DNA from: Nannobrachium achirus
Lineage: Eukaryota > Chordata > Actinopteri > Myctophiformes > Myctophidae
DNA: 64,000 nt
Assembly: GCA_963921795.1 (NCBI GenBank)
Contig: OY997653.1
Span: forward strand, 63,425,126-63,489,125
Direction of reading: 5' to 3'
Positions 1 to 10,740 of the stretch are shown here, in pieces (position 1 is the stretch's first letter; every line of letters starts with the position of its first letter). The translations under genes and the position numbers were made by a program. The notes beneath the pieces were generated by a model. That model was not told the DNA's origin. It ran no database searches and worked only from the letters and a program-made list of their open reading frames with translations.

Positions 1-719
1 TTAAACATTTGTATTTATTGATGGACATTAGATTTTTATTTGTGAAATTTGATTTGTGAACCTTTTTTAAATGTGGGAAATTAAAAGAAAACTGGGATAT
101 TTACTCGAGCACCTGCTTTTCTTACCCAAAACACTTACATGTTGAATAATGTAACCAAGGTTAACTGCCAGCATAGTCAGAATGTTTCTTTGACCAAGTC
201 TGTGTTTGCTGAAATGTCAAAGTTGTTTGCTTTCCTTCCAGACAAACAAATACAAGCCAGGAACATCAGAAATAGAATGATAACCGTAACACAGAATATT
301 GATGGTGGCAAGTCATTTTTACAGGCCTGACCTGAGGACATCGAAACGTTGTCACTCGTGCCTGCACCCTGTAAATAATAAATAATAAGAAAGGTGATAA
401 AACCACATCCTCCCCTGGATGATGATGCGTACGTCCAGAGGCCAATGAACTCACTTTTTCTGAGCCTAATTATAAAAAAAAAAAACTACTGATTAAAGAA
501 AAAACACTGAATGTTTTTTGTTGTAATTGAGGTCAAGAAACATAAAAAAACATTACAATAACAAAAATATATATATTTTGATGTCATATGACCTTTAAAG
601 TTATACCATGTAACTTTTTTTATAAAACAAATCTTAAAATTGTCCTAACTCTTAAATCGCTAAAGTTTTAGAACACCCACTCCGTTATTTTCAGCTTCTG
701 AAGCCTTCTCTTTATATAT
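1..719. other. AT-rich stretch, no gene recognised
   Basis: I see no conserved coding frame, RNA gene or clear transposon end here. The sequence is AT-rich with short A and T runs. The short open frames have no recognisable protein features. Confidence 0.5.
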
Positions 720-1054
720 TTTCTTCTAGCAGTGACAGGGGCGGGATTTCCCGGCAAAATGACGTCATCATACACTACCGGCCAATCACAGCGAGGGTTA
801 TACAGCGCATCTTGAAGTGGGGTCGCTAGCTATCACAATAGGGCGGCCATATTTGTAGGCGCCCGTGTGTCTCTATCTATACTCGGGTGAAACACTCCGT
901 TTCTCCGGAATGCCTGAACGCACAGGAACCAGGGACCCCTCCAAAGATAGATCTCGGCGAGATGGAGGCAGACGCGGGGGTGACGCGGGGGTTTGAGGCC
1001 CGGTCCGCGGCGAAAAACGGCCGAAAGACGCGGACGCTACTGACCACTAGTTGA
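720..1054 (+). promoter_or_regulatory. CpG-rich promoter-like segment with a 30-codon ORF
   Basis: This stretch is sharply richer in GC and CpG than its flanks. It holds a CRE-like TGACGTCA near 770 and a CCAAT-type GGCCAATCACAG near 780. An ATG at 962 opens a 30-codon frame, basic at its end, that stops at 1052-1054. That arrangement resembles a promoter with a short first exon. I do not recognise the peptide and see no splice donor I trust. The segment could equally be the end of an old DNA transposon. Confidence 0.25.
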
Positions 1055-1659
1055 GCAACTTACACAGTATAGCTTTAAACCTGCGATGACTGCAGTGAAT
1101 AATATACCAATCATTGCTACATGTCTTGTGCTTGTGCACACTGCCAGTATAGGCTACAGAAGATGATCTTCTATTTTATTCCCCACATAATGTTTTAAAA
1201 TGTCCCTAATATGTATCTAAAGTCAATGGGGCTCAGATCGGTCTGAATCCTTGCCCAAATTTGGAGTTATGACATAGATATGTCATAGACGACGGACCTC
1301 ATAGATGACTGACGTCATCGATAAATGACATCACAGGCTGGCCAGGACAGAATTTGTTCCCATGTGAATCCTAGATACAGCGTTCCATTTGTATTTTTCC
1401 TGTCTAGACCCTCCTGTCTTTCAAAGTCCTGGCATTGAAAAGTTTTATTAAGAATTTTAGAAGTGTTTTACACTAAATTGTCAGTCCAGGTTGTAGCCTC
1501 GTGTCTGAAACATCTTTCATATAAAAGTATTGCACCACATCCATCATCTCATCCAAAGGCATCAAAGATGAATACACTCCATAAATTGTCACCATCCTTT
1601 CATACCAGCTATCACAGCTCCGTTTTATTTTTTATTTTTTACACAAAGTGGTAGATATT
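1055..1659. other. No feature recognised
   Basis: Mixed-composition sequence with no conserved frame, tandem repeat or inverted repeat that I can support. Confidence 0.4.
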
Positions 1660-1802
1660 AAAGCAAAAAGCCACAAGAGGCGAGTATTTTACACCGGCTG
1701 AGAGGCGTAGGGAAACACGAGGCGTCAGCCGAGTGTTTCCAACCCTCTCAGCCGGTGTATACTCCCCCGGTAACCACAAGCCTCGCGTGGCTTATTGCTT
1801 TT
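1660..1802. repeat. Foldback (inverted repeat) segment
   Basis: The left arm (about 1660-1705) and right arm (about 1744-1801) are imperfect reverse complements sharing ACACCGGCTGAGAGG and AAGCCAC blocks. A smaller inner stem (GGAAACAC / GTGTTTCC) lies between them. The segment abuts the element at 1803 and may be part of it. Confidence 0.6.
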
Positions 1803-2400
1803 CTAAAACGGTCACAATATTGCAACATGAAAATAATTCTAAGCGTTCCAATATTAAAGAAAAAAGTACACTTCTCCGCCACCAGGAAGAGACATTTCCT
1901 TGTTTACCAGCCACATCCCAGGAACGGAAGCCAGTGTGTGTTTATAAAGTCACGTCATTCTTTTTGCCAAAAAATAGGGAAACAACACATGTGTTAGATC
2001 AGTCTCATGTTAAGAACCATATTCGATCCATACACATGTTTATTTTCATCCAGATTTAGCTGCTATGTGGGTGAACATCACATCAAAAACGCTAGCATAG
2101 CAACCTAAGCTAAACAGCCGAGTGGTGCCTGGAGAATAGAGGGCGCTTGTTGCCTTTACAAGCCCCGCCCGGAGCCATTCAGTCACTGTCCTATGCATGC
2201 GGGCGGTGCTTAGAAGCACCCGCACGGCAGGATTTGAGAGAAAATCAAACGCTCGCTTCTCTAGTTCAGCCTCACGGCTCTGTGGAAAGAAATAACGCAC
2301 CTGGCTTTGATATAAACTGATTCAAGGTGATGGTTATTATAGTCTCAGATACCACGGCAACAGGCCAATCAGAATCAAGGAATGGAACTAGCCGTTTTAG
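1803..2400 (+). mobile_element. Short DNA element with CTAAAACGG inverted ends
   Basis: The segment begins CTAAAACGG and ends CCGTTTTAG, a perfect 9-bp inverted terminus. Its last 125 bp recur at 29098-29226, and its first part (CAATATTGCAACATGAAAA) has a near match at 28930-28950. This is therefore a dispersed family with two copies in the window. No transposase frame is present and the superfamily is not assigned. Confidence 0.5.
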
Positions 2401-2756
2401 AAAAATTCATAATCACCCTTTAGCCCAGATCAAGATCTAACTGATATCTCTTTGCTATCGGGTGGAAACCTTGTATAATATGTCCCAAACTGTTTTCAGG
2501 AAATGGAAAAGTGTTTTGACGCTATAACGTGACGGGCCGCGTGGCGCTGTCGTATGAACAAGTAGGACGCCGATTTACGAAAACGATTCAAAAAGTTTGT
2601 ATTTGGAGATGAGAGCTTTCTGCTCGACAATCACGATAAAAAATACAACAAAAAAATGTGGAATGTGGAGATCCAAGGTTTCAGTGTGCTGATATCTGTG
2701 CTGGGTCCAGATTGCAAGGCTTTTTAATCCATTTTGGCCAAGAATTATTGAATGCT
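2401..2756. other. No feature recognised
   Basis: Unassigned intergenic sequence with no coding or repeat structure that I can support. Confidence 0.4.
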
Positions 2757-2766
2757 TTCACTATTG

Positions 2767-2829
2767 AAAAATAGCAGATCTACAAGCTCGCAGCGCAGCA
2801 CTCGTGAGCTTGTAGATCAGCTATTTTTT
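2767..2829. repeat. AGATCTACAAGC hairpin, copy at 2.8 kb
   Basis: The arms AAAAATAGCAGATCTACAAG and its near-complement enclose a short loop. One arm base differs (GATCAGCTA instead of GATCTGCTA). Confidence 0.8.
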
Positions 2830-3109
2830 TGGAAAAGTCGTGAAAATGTGTGCAAATCTTTGAATATACGTATTTATAAAGCGAACGTTTGTAACTCAAA
2901 TTTTGCTTCTGGGGGGTCCCTGAAACTAAATATTTTGAGTTGGGGGTCAGTGCCCAAATACATATCATTTTGGGGGTCCTTCACATGAAACATTTAAGAC
3001 CACTGACATAGAAACATAGGTTATTCCGAAAACCTTAGAAGGATTCAAAAGACACTTAACATAGAATCGGGTCAAAATCGGGTGAAAATTCAAATTTTCA
3101 AGATTTTTC

Positions 3110-3182
3110 AAAAATAGCAGATCCACAAGCTCGCAGCGTGGCACTCGGTGCCACGCTGTGAGCTTGTATATCTGCTATTTTT
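3110..3182. repeat. AGATCTACAAGC hairpin, copy at 3.1 kb
   Basis: The standard arms continue into a second self-complementary block (CAGCGTGGCAC / GTGCCACGCTG). The stem therefore runs for more than 30 bp with only a few loop bases. Confidence 0.85.
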
Positions 3183-3419
3183 CAATAGTTAAAGCATAAT
3201 AACATAATCATACGTAATAATGTGTACCCGTTCTAAATGGCTTTAATGACACTCATGATTCTTCCCAGGACAAGGCAGGTCAGAGTGCTTGTAGCTTCCT
3301 GCGCGTTGATAGAAACGGAAAGTGGATCTGTGCTGAAGAACAGGAACTTCCTCACAGCTCAGAACGCTTATTGCTGCAGTTTGCTGCTCTGTCGTGTGGA
3401 AATCTGGTACGTCCAAAAC

Positions 3420-3869
3420 CAGGGACGTGCAGAGAATGTTAGAGAGGCAGGGGCTAAAATGTCTAAAAGGGCCCTTTGGTGAAAATATCGCGTTGTGAGC
3501 TTGTAGGTCCAGCGACGCGTTGTGAGCTTGGAGGTCTGCTATTTTCGATGGAGGTCGGCTATTTTCGGTACTTGATACCACACTTAAACTAAGCATTAAA
3601 AAAGGCAATACTGGAGATACAGCATGGATTTCTACACAGAGAGGGCAATTCTTTCAACATAAGATGCTGCATTCAAGTTCAGGAGAGTTTGGACAAGGCA
3701 ATTCTCTTGAATGCTGCCTTCAGGTATGGCATGGAAAGAGTGGGCATAAATTTGCATTTCTTTCACGATAGTAAAAACTGCATTCATGGTCTGGAGAGGA
3801 CACTTTTTACAGACGGGTAAAAGGGCAGGGGCTCAAGCCCCCTTTGATGTCTACGTGTGGACGTGTCTG
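3420..3869 (-). mobile_element. H2 hAT-like MITE with 8-bp TSD
   Basis: The element starts CAGGGACGTGCAGAG and ends in the imperfect complement CGTGTGGACGTGTCTG. The 8-bp sequence TCCAAAAC occurs immediately on both sides (3412-3419 and 3870-3877). An 8-bp TSD and CA..TG ends fit the hAT superfamily. It has no transposase, so it is non-autonomous. Degenerate hairpin arms lie at about 3481-3568. Confidence 0.9.
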
Positions 3870-4302
3870 TCCAAAACAGTTCTAGCTCATCTTTTATTAT
3901 ATTTTATTACATAAAATAAAAATGAAAATACAAGGTTGTACATCGGATATTTTCACTCCTTTTGTGTGACACTCGATTGTGATTGATGTCGTAGTGCATT
4001 CATTTACGTATTATTATTATTATAGTCTATATATTTTTTAAGAGGTTGAAATATACGAGGAGGTACGGGGTTTCTGCCCCACGGCAACGAAATGTAGTAG
4101 CGTTCATTCGTCTTGGGCATTACTTGTCCCAAACAATTGGTCGGATAATACCTTTTTAACACACTGAGTAACTTAGTGACCTGAAACAAATCAGCAATCG
4201 GATATGCCAGATTTTTAACTCCAGTTAAACTAAGCCCAATCTTAAAGTGGAGGATGGTGCCATGATTCTGCTATATTTTTTCAGGTTTTCATCCATCTAA
4301 AG

Positions 4303-4776
4303 AATACATGGGCAACTGGCGGCCCGGGGGCCACATGCGGCCCCCACCTTCACTTAATGCGGCCTGCAGGTTAATATTGGAATACTGATATACTGTTGGT
4401 TGGTATTGATTTCAGCTGGTAAAATTCCATTTCCAACCATGAGAACATGACTGGCTGTAATTACTTCAGTCATTAGTAGCTTAATGACAAGCACTAGTCT
4501 TTTTTACGTCCAATATATTTGTATTTAAGTTCACAAAGTTAACATAAGAACATATAAATGAGTTACTTTTCAGGATTACAATTAAAAAAATAGCAAAAAA
4601 AATATTCCGGATTCCAATTCAAAAATAGTAGATCTACAAGCTCAAAATGTGTCGCACTGTGACTTGTTTTGAGCTTGTAGATCTGCTATTTTTGATGTTT
4701 TTGGCTGTATATGCATTGTGGCCCTTTGGAGTGAATGTGAAAATGTAGTGGCCATCATCAAAGTTGCCCACCCCTT
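4303..4776. mobile_element. hAT-like MITE with ATCTAAAG target duplication
   Basis: The 8-mer ATCTAAAG flanks both sides (4295-4302 and 4777-4784). The ends share GGGCAAC / GTTGCCC as inverted termini. The interior has the 'GCGGCCC' style seen at many vertebrate hAT ends. A hairpin module is inserted at 4621-4693. Confidence 0.85.
4621..4693. repeat. AGATCTACAAGC hairpin inside the 4.3-kb hAT element
   Basis: The arms are 23 bp (one mismatch, TAGTAG for TAGCAG). An inner block CAAAA / TTTTG extends the stem. The copy sits wholly inside the TSD-bounded hAT-like element. Confidence 0.8.
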
Positions 4777-4784
4777 ATCTAAAG

Positions 4785-5274
4785 TAAGGATTGTTTTATA
4801 CTTTTATTTGTATATTATTGTTTTCTTTTTGGGGATACTACAGTGATAGAGTGCCAGGAAAAATGGAGTGGGACAGGCAGTGACACACAGGCAGTGACAC
4901 GCAGCAATCGAACCTGCGACTCGCTGTCAGGCTGCATTAGAGCCTATTATGTGGTATGTGGTATGTGCCTTAACCTCTAGGCCTTCAGCACCACCTCATT
5001 TGTGTGATTAAAACGAGCGAGGAGGCTCTTTTTCTTGTCTTCTTTTCATAGCATATCGCCCTGGGTGGGAATTCTAGCAGTCTATGAAAGAGTCAGTCAT
5101 CTTCTGTTTTGTCTGTCTTTGTGTCCAGTGAGAGTTTATCTAGCAAAACGCTTGACCGATCAATGCTTCACATGTCCTGCTCACACTGCCTGTAGTACTA
5201 TAGGACACAGAAGTACTTTCACATGTTTTATGCTTTTAGAAATGTAGATAGACAATTGATGTTATCCTATTAAA
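4785..5274. other. No feature recognised
   Basis: Unassigned sequence. The short open frame near 5035-5247 has no recognisable domain. Confidence 0.35.
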
Positions 5275-5650
5275 ATTGTCTAATGGGTGGGCAGGCGGGC
5301 CGTCACTATGACTGTAAGTTCTGTAACCGTTTTCAAACCGTGTCGCCCTCAATCTATATAGGCATATATGGAGATCTGGATGTCCAGATCGCTCTACCCA
5401 CATGCATATTTGGGACAGACATACTTCAAACTTGCAGCACACATTGGCAAGGATTCCAGGGACTGCGTTGCCCGGGAGTCGCTCTCCATTCTGACATGTC
5501 GCCACTCCGAAATTGACTTCTTATTGTCGGAGTGGCGACACTCCCATAGGGGTTAAGTTTAGGGTTAGGGTTAGAGATAGGGTTAGTGTCGGAATGGAGA
5601 CATGTCGGAAAGGAGACATGTCGGAGTGGCGGGGTGTAACCGCGTTGCCA
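5275..5650. repeat. Short inverted and tandem motifs with TTAGGG-like stretch
   Basis: A hairpin pairs TGTCGCCACTCCGA (5497-5510) with its exact complement (5527-5540). A GGAGACATGTCGGA motif is repeated at about 5590-5625. Between them lies a degenerate run of about four TTAGGG-like units (near 5558-5586), too short to call telomeric. Confidence 0.5.
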
Positions 5651-6040
5651 GCCGATGAGTCATTCAAATAGGCGGTTGTCCAGAACAGCCCAATACAACC
5701 CATTATGTTCATATATGGGCATTTACTGAGGGTCCTTGAAATTGAGGGCCGCTGATTTAAACAGCATGAGTGATTTTAACCTGATCAGTAACATCCATGA
5801 GATTGGAAGAACCTCAGCTTTGGAGGGGAACGGACGATGGAGAAGCAGACAGCGTTCTCGTCTCTGTCGGGCAGAGACCTCACGTCCAAAACCTTTCAGG
5901 AGTCAAATACAAAAGCATCAAAAGTAACAGATCGACAAGCTCAAAACCTGATCTGCTACTTCTGCTGCCTTTGTGGGACACTGTAGTGCGATCTGGTAGG
6001 GCAGTGTTTCTCAAACTTTCAAATTTCAAGGTCTCCCCTT
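5651..6040. other. Unassigned, with a decayed hairpin copy
   Basis: There is no conserved frame. A decayed copy of the AGATCTACAAGC hairpin lies at about 5932-5962 (CAGATCGACAAGC and GATCTGCTACTT). Confidence 0.4.
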
Positions 6041-6117
6041 AACTCTGACAGAGTACAAATGGAACCAAATGGACCCGTCAGGGTTTATTTGGTTCCATTT
6101 GTACCCTGTCAGAGTTT
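6041..6117. repeat. Short inverted repeat
   Basis: AACTCTGACAGAGTACAAAT (from 6041) pairs with its near-complement ending at 6117. The stem is about 32 bp around a 13-bp loop. Related sequence lies near 56092-56155. Confidence 0.75.
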
Positions 6118-6229
6118 CAGACTTGTGTGGGTCAATTTACACCCTGCTAAAGGAAACCACAGAGTCCCTGGAGTCCACTGTAGTCGGGTACTGTAATATA
6201 AGTTGATATATTGAGATTCCTCCGCCTGT

Positions 6230-6496
6230 TTACTCTCCAGAGGGTCGGACACTCTCAAAGACGCCAGCCTCCCTCATGGCACTGAACTCCTTGTTGGCGT
6301 CGTAGGTCTTGTAGAAGTCGGCGTAGGCCCGTTTCCTGGGCTCCGTCACGCCGTACTTGAAGGCGGCGGCGGCCATCAGGGACAGGGCGATGGCGATGGG
6401 GGCGTGGAACCGCAGACGCTTCCCCAACAGACCTCGCATCGCAGGCCTGGGCAGAGACATGGCGGCCGTAGAACCACCAGGCCTGGGCAGAGACAT
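6230..6496 (-). CDS. cox6c: Cytochrome c oxidase subunit 6C (COX6C-like), intronless
   Basis: The product is a small accessory subunit of mitochondrial complex IV, anchored in the inner membrane by one helix and not catalytic. From the downstream ATG (6458-6460, in a GCCGCCATG context) the protein is 76 residues, the usual COX6C length. It shows MRGLLGKRLRFH, then a hydrophobic span (IAIALSLMAAAAF), then the family signature KRAYADFYKTYDANKEF and the C-terminal FESVRPSGE before TAA. A 36-bp tandem duplication (units 6442-6477 and 6478-6510) copies the start region in frame. It adds an upstream ATG (6494-6496) and 12 residues, giving 88 in total. No intron interrupts the frame. As I recall, vertebrate COX6C coding sequence is split, so this may be a retrocopy, although I see no poly(A) tail. 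The frame is intact. I cannot tell whether it is the parent gene or an expressed copy. Confidence 0.85.
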   Translation of the reverse strand: MSLPRPGGSTAAMSLPRPAMRGLLGKRLRFHAPIAIALSLMAAAAFKYGVTEPRKRAYADFYKTYDANKEFSAMREAGVFESVRPSGE

Positions 6497-6510
6497 GGCG
6501 GCCGTAGAAC
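6442..6510 (-). repeat. 36-bp tandem duplication across the COX6C start
   Basis: Two direct copies carry the same Kozak-like GCCGCC, start codon and first five codons (MSLPR). The period is 36 bp, so the reading frame is kept. Confidence 0.9.
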
Positions 6511-6748
6511 GCTTCTAACGCTGCGCTGAATGGAACTGTTGATGTTGAAGACTCCTGAAGTCGATTTCTGAAGGCAGAGAACTAAAAGCGTTGAGTCTGA
6601 TTTGTCATTGCGATTGCAGTCCGGCTTTAAGCTAGCCGGCTCTGACGCCGTCATCATGATGAAGTCACAATGAGTCAGCCATGCCCAAATATGGAATTCT
6701 GGGTCAGTCTTTTCCCAAATATGGAGGTCCATGATTTCAGACTGGCCT

Positions 6749-6882
6749 CTTAAGCCCGTATCAGAGTCGGGTCCGCGGTGGAGTGCCATGTAGTCTTTTT
6801 GAGTCATAAAACTACAACGTTAACGCTCAAAAAGACTACACGGCACTACACCGCGGTCCTGACTCTGATACGGGCTTTAAGG
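6749..6882. repeat. Inverted repeat, 56-bp arms
   Basis: The left arm (about 6749-6804) and right arm (about 6826-6882) are near-perfect complements sharing CCCGTATCAGAGTC, CCGCGGT and TAGTCTTTTTGAG. About 21 bp of spacer separates them. It is a foldback MITE candidate. I see no clear TSD. Confidence 0.8.
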
Positions 6883-7861
6883 GTTCTGATTTCTTTGGAC
6901 TACAGTGACGTCACTCATTACTTGTTGATCATCCGCCATGATGTTGCCGGGTTCAACTGTTGGGTGGGTATTGTTTTGCTCCTGGTATTTTAGTATTTCT
7001 TTGGTTCAACTCTGTTGTTGCCCAACTAGTGTGGCCAAGCTTTTACACTAGTTGTCCTCAATTTATATGGGGCTTTTAAGCCGTGACATTATTTTGTAGT
7101 CAGACAAAATAGCTGATTTATTGTCAATATCTGTCCCTCGCTATTTCAACAGATCAGAGACAAAAATAACGACTAAAGTATAATTCTACCACTTTCCTTT
7201 CAACAACAAAGATAAGAAAAATTAGTAAATAGTAAAAATAGTAAAAAGATTTGCTTATTTGGGGGGCAAAAGTTCTCCTCTGCCTACAAAATGATGTCAG
7301 ACTTAACAGCCCCATAGCCTGGCTCCAGCCCATAGACCCGCCCACTCGCTGAGCGGACTGGTTCTTTTGGTCTGTTGTTGTCATATGTCGTTTCTCTGGT
7401 TTAGGCAGAACCAAGCCAATGAGAGTCGGAGCCTCGGAGGAGGGGGTGGGTCTAACTTTTGAAAATCAACAGAAACAGTGGAGGGAGGGGGGAGCTCAGC
7501 CAAAGCTCTTAATTGCATTACCCATACTGCAAAAAATGTACATCCGGTGAAATCGACGTCTGTGATTGGTCTAGCTTCTTCTTCTTTCATGTATCTTGCG
7601 GTTACGCGGAAGTAGCTTACTGCCCCCTGTCTTACAGGAGGATTATTGCACTTCAGCAGAAATCCGTGAGCGAGTGTCTTTCTTTTACAAATATGAAGCA
7701 CTATGTTAAAGATGACGATAAGAGCGTCCACAGAGATGACAATCACTACATGTCAGGCCATATGCTGGCTGTCCGAGGCTTAAAAACGTTTAAATAAATA
7801 CCTTATGAAATGTCTATGGAAGAAATGAATGGGGACAACGCTTCTGACCCCAAAGTGAAGA
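6883..7861. other. No gene recognised; locally GC-rich
   Basis: Unassigned sequence. A GC-rich patch near 7320-7500 and one near 7540-7640 have promoter-like composition but no supporting gene. The open frames lack recognisable domains. Confidence 0.35.
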
Positions 7862-8542
7862 CAAGGTTCAAGGTTCAACTTTATTGTCAACAATACCAAT
7901 TTACAAGTAAAAGGGCAAGTGAAATTCACTGTGCGCAAGCAAAGCAGCAGCTATACAGTCTTAAACATACCACATTAAAATCAGTGTTAAGTTGCTAAAA
8001 GAACCAAGCTACTTAAGGTATATATGTTAAGATCTAAAACTACCTAAAAGTGCAAAACTCTAGTGCAAACTGCAAAATTGTGCAAAGTGCAAAATTGTGC
8101 AAATGCCAATACATAAGCCAACAGACATATGGCCATATAGTCTGGGCCGTGTAGTTCAGTGTTTGTTCATGAGTCTGATGGCGGTCAGGTAGAAGGTACT
8201 CCAGAGTCTTTGCGTGCGGCTGGCGATGCTGAGGTAGCGCTTGCCTGGCCGCGGCCTCGTTGCTGGCTTGAACAGGCCGTGGCCGGGATGGTGGATGTCC
8301 CTGACAATTCGCTCAGCCTTGGCCACACACCGCTTCTCATATATTCCCTGGAGGGAGGGAAGCTCACCTCCGACTATCCGCTGGGCTGTCCGCAGCACTC
8401 TCTGTAGTGCATTCTGCTGAAGAGCAGTACAGCTCCCGTGCCACACGATTAACCCACCCGTCAGGATGCTTTCGATGGTGCAGTTATAGAAGGACCTCAG
8501 GATACAGGCGCCGTAATCATAAGGAATGCTATTGGCTGCCAA
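7862..8542 (-). pseudogene. LINE reverse-transcriptase C-terminal remnant with 3' tail
   Basis: An open frame at 8156-8542 (minus) reads like the C-terminal part of a fish non-LTR retrotransposon polymerase. It has RSFYNCTIESILTGGLIVWH, then LQRVLRTAQRIVGGELPSL, then RCVAKAERIVRDIHHPGH and RYLSIASRTQRL. This region lies after the catalytic RT core, which is missing. Downstream on the same strand the 3' UTR ends at about 7862 with GACAATAAAGTTGAACCTTG, the polyadenylation-like end of such elements. It is a 5'-truncated dead copy. I do not assign the clade. Confidence 0.85.
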
Positions 8543-9041
8543 CAGTCACGTGGAACCGCAGGGATACATGGGAGAATGTGGTCAGAGCCTCTCGAAATAA
8601 AGCACACGAAGAAGAACACAGCCGGCTGGTATCAGTTTAGTTGGCCACGCCCCCCGCATCAATTTTAACATAAATGGGACCATATTTGCACAGAACGCAT
8701 ATCATGGTAATTGAAAGGCAGTTTTTCACTAGTGACAGGAACCATAAAGTATTTATGACGATGTTTATTAAGGTTAAAAAATCAAAGAGGAATATGAATG
8801 GCGTCCAGTGGAGAACAAATCTTTTTGGTACCTCGCGGGGGGGGGGGGGGGGGGGGGGGGGGAACAGCGCAACTAGCAGCCAATCATGGGATCTTTCTCT
8901 TCCGGGAAAGCTTCATGAATAATCTAGCCAACAACACCACTGGTTGAACCCGACCTTTCTGATGAAAAGTTCGGTGGTCGGAGACAGTATGGACAGGCCT
9001 TTAAGTTAAGCAATAAGAGCTGGTACTTAAGACATAAATAG
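8543..9041. other. Unassigned, with a poly(G) run
   Basis: There is no conserved frame. It includes an uninterrupted G run at 8837-8862. Confidence 0.5.
8837..8862 (+). repeat. Poly(G) tract, about 26 bp
   Basis: An uninterrupted run of G. Its exact length is likely to vary with sequencing. Confidence 0.9.
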
Positions 9042-9121
9042 AGCCCTGAACCTCTAATTGCTCCCGGTGAGCAGGTTGGTGCCTTGCATAGTTTCCTCCG
9101 CCATCGGTGTGTGAATAGGTT
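9042..9121 (+). mobile_element. SINE fragment (central part)
   Basis: The segment matches the centre of the full SINE at 54599-54876 (TTGCTCC.GGTGAG.AGGTTGGTGCC, then TTTCCTCCGCCA.CGGTGT). The match breaks off at about 9121 and resumes at 9428, so this copy appears to be split. Confidence 0.7.
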
Positions 9122-9427
9122 ATTTAAGCTTTGCATTGCAACGGCAGATGACAACGGCAACCGGAAATGATCAGCGCTCGATAGATCAACCTGGCGCCGT
9201 CGCGGCCGTCTCTACTACGGCAGAGGCTACCTTTCCACGTAGCGTCTACAACGCCTGCTGCGTGTTCGCGTCGCCATGGGAACCGAAGCGTTCAGCGAAA
9301 GGGGTGGGACCCCGTCGCCGACGGTTGGTTGCTTGCTTAACGCTTTTGACCGCTACTGCGATTACGTCATAACAGCCATAGTCCCGCCTCACGTCGCCGT
9401 AGTAAAAACGCGCCCCTTAAATGTCCT
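9122..9427. other. CpG-rich insert between two SINE pieces
   Basis: About 300 bp of CpG-rich sequence separates the two SINE fragments. It contains GATTACGTCAT and CCGCCTCACGTCGCC near its end. No clear TSD is visible, so its nature is unknown. Confidence 0.35.
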
Positions 9428-9555
9428 ATAGTGTGTGTGAATGGGTGAATGTAATGAATGTGTGTGTGAATGGGTGAATGTAATGAATGTGTGTGTGAAT
9501 GGGTGAATGTAATGAATGTGTGTGTGAATGGGTGAATGTAATGCACAATCTGTGA
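9428..9555 (+). repeat. 29-bp tandem expansion within SINE 3' region
   Basis: The SINE segment GTGTGTGAATGGGTGAATGT is tandemly repeated about four times with a 29-bp period. It then runs into GTAATGCACAATCTGTG as in the intact SINE at 54.8 kb. It is a minisatellite born inside a SINE. Confidence 0.85.
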
Positions 9556-9640
9556 TCAGCAGAGGAATTCATGACAGTGACTGAAAGGAACACTCTTTTA
9601 TTGCGACCGTCAGGGAGCAGTTTACTATGAAAACCTCCAC

Positions 9641-9680
9641 CGTCCGTCCGTCCGTCCGTCCGTCCGTCTGTCCGTCCGTC
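9641..9680 (+). repeat. (CGTC)n microsatellite
   Basis: About ten units of the tetranucleotide CGTC, with one T interruption. Confidence 0.95.
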
Positions 9681-9949
9681 ACACGTCACACGTGACCATC
9701 AACAAACGTCACACCTTTGTTGATGTTTAAATCGAAGAGTCTTGGTCAAATACTTCTGTTGGTTTCTGCACTGATCATTTATACAATTCAGCTGTGTTTG
9801 CTCGTGTCATCATGATGAGGTCATAAATCAGCCATGCCCAAATATAGATTTTACGGGTTTACATGCTTACTCAGTTATTCGTTATGTGAAAGTCCTATGA
9901 CGTCTATGATATCTGACATCATCATACATACATTCCCTTTTATGCCCAT

Positions 9950-10345
9950 AAATGGAGATCCCCTCTGTAGAACCAGCCACTGACATCACTGTAATGTCAG
10001 GGGAACCAAATCCCTTTTATGCCCATATATGGAGATCCCTGTGATGCCAGGGGAACCAAATCCCTTTTATGCCCATATATGGAGATATGGAGATCCCCGT
10101 GTTGCCAGGGTAACCAAATCCATTTTATGCCCATATATGGAGATCCCTGTGATGCCAGGGGAACCAAATCCCTTTTACGCCCATATATGGAGATCCCTTA
10201 TGTCATCAATATTAAGCCCATATCTGTGAATATCTTTGGGTACCAGATGTCTCCATATATGGTTAAATGGTCCGATATACATCACTGGCCAGAAGACCAA
10301 GAAATGGTGCAACCTCGCCCTTTGCTTTTCTCCCTTAGGCATCTT
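9950..10345 (+). repeat. CCATATATGG repeat cluster, 10.0-10.3 kb
   Basis: Three to four tandem units of about 53 bp each carry ATGCCCATATATGGAGATC followed by a CCCTGTGATGCCAGGGGAAC block. The segment down to about 10340 (AATATTAAGCCCATATCTG and GGTCCGATATACATCACTGG) reappears inverted at 34540-34860. Confidence 0.8.
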
Positions 10346-10740
10346 ACTGGTAGGTAGTTTAATGAGGAATGCAGTATGGTGGTAGGTAGGTAGTTATGGC
10401 CTTTGATGTAAGATTTTCACTTTCTAGGATAACTATATTTGCTATTCCCAGATGATGCCCTTTTAGGGTACCCCTCATGCCCATATATGGAGATCCCCAG
10501 GCTTTACTAATTAACATAAGTTTTATGCCCATATATGGAGATCATTGTCCCAATGTCATCAGATATATGGGCATAAATGGACACAGGCAAACTAGATGGG
10601 CTGTATGGATATCCAGATGTGTGATGTAAGTGTTTTATTCCAAATGTGGCACCCCACAGACATATTTCCAGAAACAAAATCCCTTTCATGCCCATATATG
10701 GAGATTTCTGATGTCATCAATCCCAGGCCCTGTAAAAAAA
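10346..10740. repeat. Scattered CCATATATGG motifs
   Basis: Three further GCCCATATATGGAGAT motifs (near 10480, 10530 and 10690) lie in otherwise unassigned sequence. Confidence 0.6.

Larger units (their letters stand above)
2757..3197 (+). mobile_element. H1-family interior flanked by two hairpins
   Basis: Hairpins at 2767-2829 and 3110-3182 bracket the H1 core, which contains GGGGGTCCCTGAAACTAAA and CATTTTGGGGGTCCTTCA. The outer H1 termini (CAGGGGCGTCAC) are not visible. This is either a truncated H1 copy or an independent element bounded by the hairpins. Confidence 0.6.

Noticed and set aside
5558..5586. Interstitial telomere repeat
   Set aside because: Only about four degenerate TTAGGG-like units, common by chance in fish DNA.
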